Below are positions 61,001 to 64,000 of a DNA stretch of 64,000 nt, one piece after another (positions within the stretch are counted from its first letter, which is position 1; each line of letters starts with the position of its first letter). This DNA is from VXPQ01 sp965117025 (lineage in GTDB: Bacteria > Bacteroidota > Rhodothermia > Rhodothermales > VXPQ01). The translations under genes were made by a program, and so were the position numbers. Under the pieces are notes generated by a model, which was not told the origin of the DNA, did no database searches, and worked only from the letters and a program-made list of their open reading frames with translations. The stretch lies in NCBI GenBank assembly GCA_965117025.1, contig OZ220746.1:2294001-2358000 (forward strand), read 5' to 3'.

Positions 61001-62080
61001 CTATGCGATCGTTACGTCCTCGTCAAGATATACATCCTGGATGGCGTTCAGAATCTCGACGCCTTCATGCAATGGTTTCTGGAAGGCCTTGCGCCCGGAA
61101 ATCAACCCCATGCCGCCGGCGCGCTTGTTGATGACCGCGGTCCGTACGGCTTGCTGCAAGTCGTTTTTGCCCGAGCCGCCGCCGGAGTTGATCAGGCCGC
61201 ACCGCCCCATGTAGCAGTTGGCCACTTGGTACCGTGTCAGGTCGACAGGATGATCGCTCGAGAGTTCGGTGAACATGCGGTCATCCAGTTTGCCATAACT
61301 CGATGCACCCATATTCATCGCCTTCAGGCCCCCATTCTGCTCCGGCTGTTTCTGCTTGATGATATCGGCCTCGATGGTTACCCCGAGGTGGTTGGCCTGT
61401 CCGGTCAGGTCGGCGCTGGATTCGTGATTCACGCCGTTCTGGTTGAAGGCGGAATTCCGGACGTAACACCACAGAATAGTCGTCATCCCGAGCTCATGCG
61501 CTGCAGAGAAGGCCTCCGAGACTTCCTGAAGCTGCCGGTTGGAATCCGCCGACCCGAAGTACACGGTGGCACCCACGCCTACACAGCCCATTTCGTACGC
61601 CTCCTCGATCTGTGCGAAGAGGATCTGGTCGTACGTGTTCGGGTAGGTGAGCAGTTCGTTGTGGTTGAATTTGAGGATGAACGGAATCTTGTGCGCGTAT
61701 TTGCGCGCCACGGCGCCCAGTACGCCGAACGTCGAAGCGACTGCATTGCATCCGCCCTCGATGGCGAGTTCGACGATTCTTTCGGGATCGAAGTAGGCCG
61801 GATTTTTGGCGAACGATGCGCCGGCGCCATGCTCGATGCCCTGATCTACCGGAAGAATCGACAAGTATCCTGTGCCGCCGAGCCGCCCCGTGTTGAAAAG
61901 CTGCTGCATGGCGCCGAGCACGCGCGGCTTGCGGTCCGAGCCGAGCCATACGCGGTCTACGAAGTCAGGGCCCGGCAGATGCAGAACTTCTTTGGGGATG
62001 GTGGTGCACTCGTGGTCGAGCAAATGGGCGGCTTCTTCGCCGAGAATTTCGGCGGTGCGGGCAGTAAGTACGTCACTCAT
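61001..62080 (-). CDS. fbaB: Class I fructose-bisphosphate aldolase
   Basis: 359 residues, the size of the DhnA/FbaB-type (archaeal-like class I) aldolase. Family marks include YLSILPVDQGIEHGAGASF near residue 93, IPFILKFNHNELL in the middle and RCGLINSGGGSG, NKRAGGMGLISGRKAF at the phosphate-binding end. It cleaves fructose 1,6-bisphosphate to dihydroxyacetone phosphate and glyceraldehyde 3-phosphate by Schiff base, without metal. It stands between two CRTAC1-like genes and looks like a housekeeping gene. Confidence 0.94.
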   Translation of the reverse strand: MSDVLTARTAEILGEEAAHLLDHECTTIPKEVLHLPGPDFVDRVWLGSDRKPRVLGAMQQLFNTGRLGGTGYLSILPVDQGIEHGAGASFAKNPAYFDPERIVELAIEGGCNAVASTFGVLGAVARKYAHKIPFILKFNHNELLTYPNTYDQILFAQIEEAYEMGCVGVGATVYFGSADSNRQLQEVSEAFSAAHELGMTTILWCYVRNSAFNQNGVNHESSADLTGQANHLGVTIEADIIKQKQPEQNGGLKAMNMGASSYGKLDDRMFTELSSDHPVDLTRYQVANCYMGRCGLINSGGGSGKNDLQQAVRTAVINKRAGGMGLISGRKAFQKPLHEGVEILNAIQDVYLDEDVTIA

Positions 62081-62271
62081 GACGAGGTCAGGAAAAATGA
62101 AGGTTTGGATGTAATCCGGGCAAAAAACAGTCCTATAAGATACTTCATCCGGCGTTTTTCATGTGTGAATTGTGGGGGTATTAGCGTCTGACGTCGCATT
62201 GCAACCGGATACGCTTCAATTCGTTTGTGTCCCGATCTTCTCTTACGATCCGGCCCACGGCTACGCTCCGC

Positions 62272-64000
62272 ATGAAGCGCATTACTCCGCTTTCATTTCT
62301 TTTGTGTCTGTGCGCTGCGTGCGGCGGCCCGGCGGGTGAGGTCGAGGATACTGCTGTCCCGCTCTTTACACGCTTGTCCTCGGTCGAGACGGAGATTGCC
62401 TTCACGAACAGGATCATAGAACGGGAAGGGTTCAATGTGCTGGAGTACGATAGCTTCTATAACGGGGCCGGCGTGGCTGCCGGCGACGTGAATGGCGATG
62501 GCCTGCCCGATCTGTATTTTTCCTCCAACCTGGATCAGGACCGCCTGTATCTCAACCGGGGCGGGCTGGTGTTCGAAGACGTCACGGAGCAGGCGGGTCT
62601 TGTCAGCGAATTCGGCTGGACGACCGGCGTGACGATGGCGGATATCAACGGGGATGGGCATCTGGACATCTATGTGTGCAAATCCGGCCGGGTGAGCGCC
62701 GATTCCCGCCGGAACGCCTTGTATGTCAACAACGGGGACGGGACGTTTACCGAACGAGCGGCGGAATACGGTCTCGACGATCCTGCTTACTCGACTCACG
62801 CGGCCCTGTTCGATTACGACCGGGATGGCGACCTGGACTTGTATCTGCTGAATCATTCGATCCGGCGTTTGACTCGTTTCTATGTGGACTATATGCGGAG
62901 TGCTCGCGACTCCCTGGTCGGCGACAAGTTGTACCGGAACGACGGCGGGTCGTTTACGGACGTGAGCGAAGCGGCAGGCATCATCGGCAATCCGCTTGGG
63001 TTCGGGCTCAGCGTGATCGTCAGCGATATGAACCGGGACGCCTGGCCCGATCTCTACGTTTCCAACGACTTTATCGAGGATGATTACCTGTATGTGAACA
63101 ACGGGGACGGGACCTTTACCGAATCCGTACGCTCGTTCCTGACCCATACGTCCTACTCGTCCATGGGAGCCGATATTGCCGATATAAACAACGATGCGTT
63201 GCCCGACATCGTGACGCTCGATATGATAGCCGAAGATCATTTCCGGCAGAAGGTGCTGCAGGGGCCGAAGGACCACGTGTTTTACGAAGAGCTTCGCAGT
63301 AAGGGATTTCACGAGCAGTATATGCGCAATATGCTGCATCTGAACAGGGGAGATGAGACGTTTGCGGAAATCGGGCAAATCGCGGGCGTTTCGAATACCG
63401 ACTGGAGTTGGGCGGCGCTGCTGGCCGACTTCGATCTCGACGGCCGTAACGATCTTTTCGTTACGAATGGCTTTATGCGCGACTACACGAATCTCGATTT
63501 TCTCCGCCATACGCTGGTGAATGCGCACAAGGAGGCGAGTGCCCGGGGAGAGGCCTTGTCCTCGATGGAAATGATCTGGCAAATGCCTTCCACTTTGCTC
63601 CGCAACTATATCTATCGCAACGAATCCGGAATCGCCTTTGCGGACAAGACGCGCGACTGGGGGATGGGCGAGGCTGCTTCCTCGAACGGCGCGACGTACG
63701 CTGATCTGGACGACGACGGGGATCTCGATCTTGTGGTCAATAACATCAATGCGGAAGCTTTTGTCTACCGCAACGATGCGGACCGCCTTGCTATGGGGCG
63801 TCACCTGAAGGTTCGTCTTGAAGGGCCGGAAAGCAACCGGTTCGGGATCGGCGCTGTGGTCGAGGCTACGGGGGGAGGCCGGCGGTTTTACCGGGAAATG
63901 AACCCGGTCCGGGGGTATTTGTCGTCCGTGGAGCCGGCGCTTTTTTTCGGCCTGGGCGAATTGGAGCAGGTCGATCTCGAGGTGGTCTGGCCGGATGGCG
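62272..64000 (+). CDS. CRTAC1-like lipoprotein with FG-GAP repeats and ASPIC/UnbV domain, 3' end cut by window edge
   Basis: 576 codons are visible from the ATG at 62272; the gene continues past the right edge. It starts with a lipoprotein signal (LSFLLCLCAACGG). VCBS/FG-GAP repeats follow: DVNGDGLPDLYFSSN, DINGDGHLDIYV, DYDRDGDLDLYLLN, DLDDDGDLDLVVNN. An ASPIC/UnbV domain begins near residue 505 (SNRFGIGAVVEATGGG, LEVVWPDG). It is a relative of the 57.4-60.9 kb protein but lacks the N-terminal TPR part. Such proteins often sit beside SusC/SusD systems in Rhodothermota. Confidence 0.92.
   Translation, partial: MKRITPLSFLLCLCAACGGPAGEVEDTAVPLFTRLSSVETEIAFTNRIIEREGFNVLEYDSFYNGAGVAAGDVNGDGLPDLYFSSNLDQDRLYLNRGGLVFEDVTEQAGLVSEFGWTTGVTMADINGDGHLDIYVCKSGRVSADSRRNALYVNNGDGTFTERAAEYGLDDPAYSTHAALFDYDRDGDLDLYLLNHSIRRLTRFYVDYMRSARDSLVGDKLYRNDGGSFTDVSEAAGIIGNPLGFGLSVIVSDMNRDAWPDLYVSNDFIEDDYLYVNNGDGTFTESVRSFLTHTSYSSMGADIADINNDALPDIVTLDMIAEDHFRQKVLQGPKDHVFYEELRSKGFHEQYMRNMLHLNRGDETFAEIGQIAGVSNTDWSWAALLADFDLDGRNDLFVTNGFMRDYTNLDFLRHTLVNAHKEASARGEALSSMEMIWQMPSTLLRNYIYRNESGIAFADKTRDWGMGEAASSNGATYADLDDDGDLDLVVNNINAEAFVYRNDADRLAMGRHLKVRLEGPESNRFGIGAVVEATGGGRRFYREMNPVRGYLSSVEPALFFGLGELEQVDLEVVWPDG

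Noticed and set aside
1..64000. CRISPR arrays, rRNA genes, insertion-sequence transposases, prophage genes
   Set aside because: None seen; no spaced direct-repeat array, rRNA-like stretch or transposase motif was found by reading.

Overview
The window looks like chromosomal DNA from a GC-rich member of the Bacteroidota-Rhodothermota lineage, most likely Rhodothermales-like. This is inferred from five proteins with type IX secretion (T9SS) C-terminal sorting domains, a PorV-family protein, TonB-dependent receptors with N-terminal carboxypeptidase-like regulatory domains, weak Shine-Dalgarno sites, and several families shared with Planctomycetes (DUF1501, DUF1549/DUF1553, PVC-type heme-binding proteins, CRTAC1/ASPIC-UnbV proteins). 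No rRNA gene is present, so the placement rests on gene content.

Layout. 1-1.9 kb: an OLD-family ATPase/Toprim nuclease running off the left edge, next to the 3' end of a CAT-anticodon tRNA (possible island junction). 2.1-7 kb: holB, a lone GroES-like gene, a glycosyltransferase and a sodium:solute symporter. 7.2-14.1 kb: a secreted PQQ sugar dehydrogenase/cytochrome fusion, a gamma-glutamyltransferase lipoprotein, and a two-gene trans-3-hydroxy-L-proline pathway. 14.1-18.2 kb: a DUF1501 plus DUF1549/DUF1553 pair. 18.5-23.5 kb: a tight five-gene operon (SRPBCC, two SDRs, sulfotransferase, DUF1214), probably for a hydrophobic substrate. 23.7-32.7 kb: purF, a CNNM/CorC-type membrane protein, a creatininase-family hydrolase, an ssb-deoxyribosyltransferase-DNA methyltransferase operon, a non-coding region with DnaA-box-like sites, mazG, and a two-module AAA protein. 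32.7-46.5 kb: an envelope block with a TonB receptor, a giant T9SS protein, PorV and an amidase in one operon, then an FG-GAP T9SS protein, and a GHL10 hydrolase behind two tiny coiled-coil membrane proteins. 46.6-51.3 kb: an SGNH-like plus PVC-type heme-binding pair. 51.6-57.2 kb: an AT-richer plus-strand island with a beta-helix T9SS protein, a truncated receptor-like protein and a full TonB receptor. 57.3-64 kb: a CRTAC1-like TPR/ASPIC-UnbV lipoprotein, class I fructose-bisphosphate aldolase, and a second CRTAC1-like lipoprotein cut by the right edge.

The common theme is capture and degradation of polymers outside the cell: T9SS cargo, TonB receptors, sugar dehydrogenase, glycoside hydrolase and collagen-type hydroxyproline use, with housekeeping genes scattered between. 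The least explained items are a dispersed intergenic repeat seen three times (around 12.0, 18.3 and 29.8 kb), the tiny coiled-coil pair, the truncated receptor-like protein with a new C-terminal half, and the ssb-deoxyribosyltransferase-methyltransferase operon. GC and codon statements are by eye, not computed.
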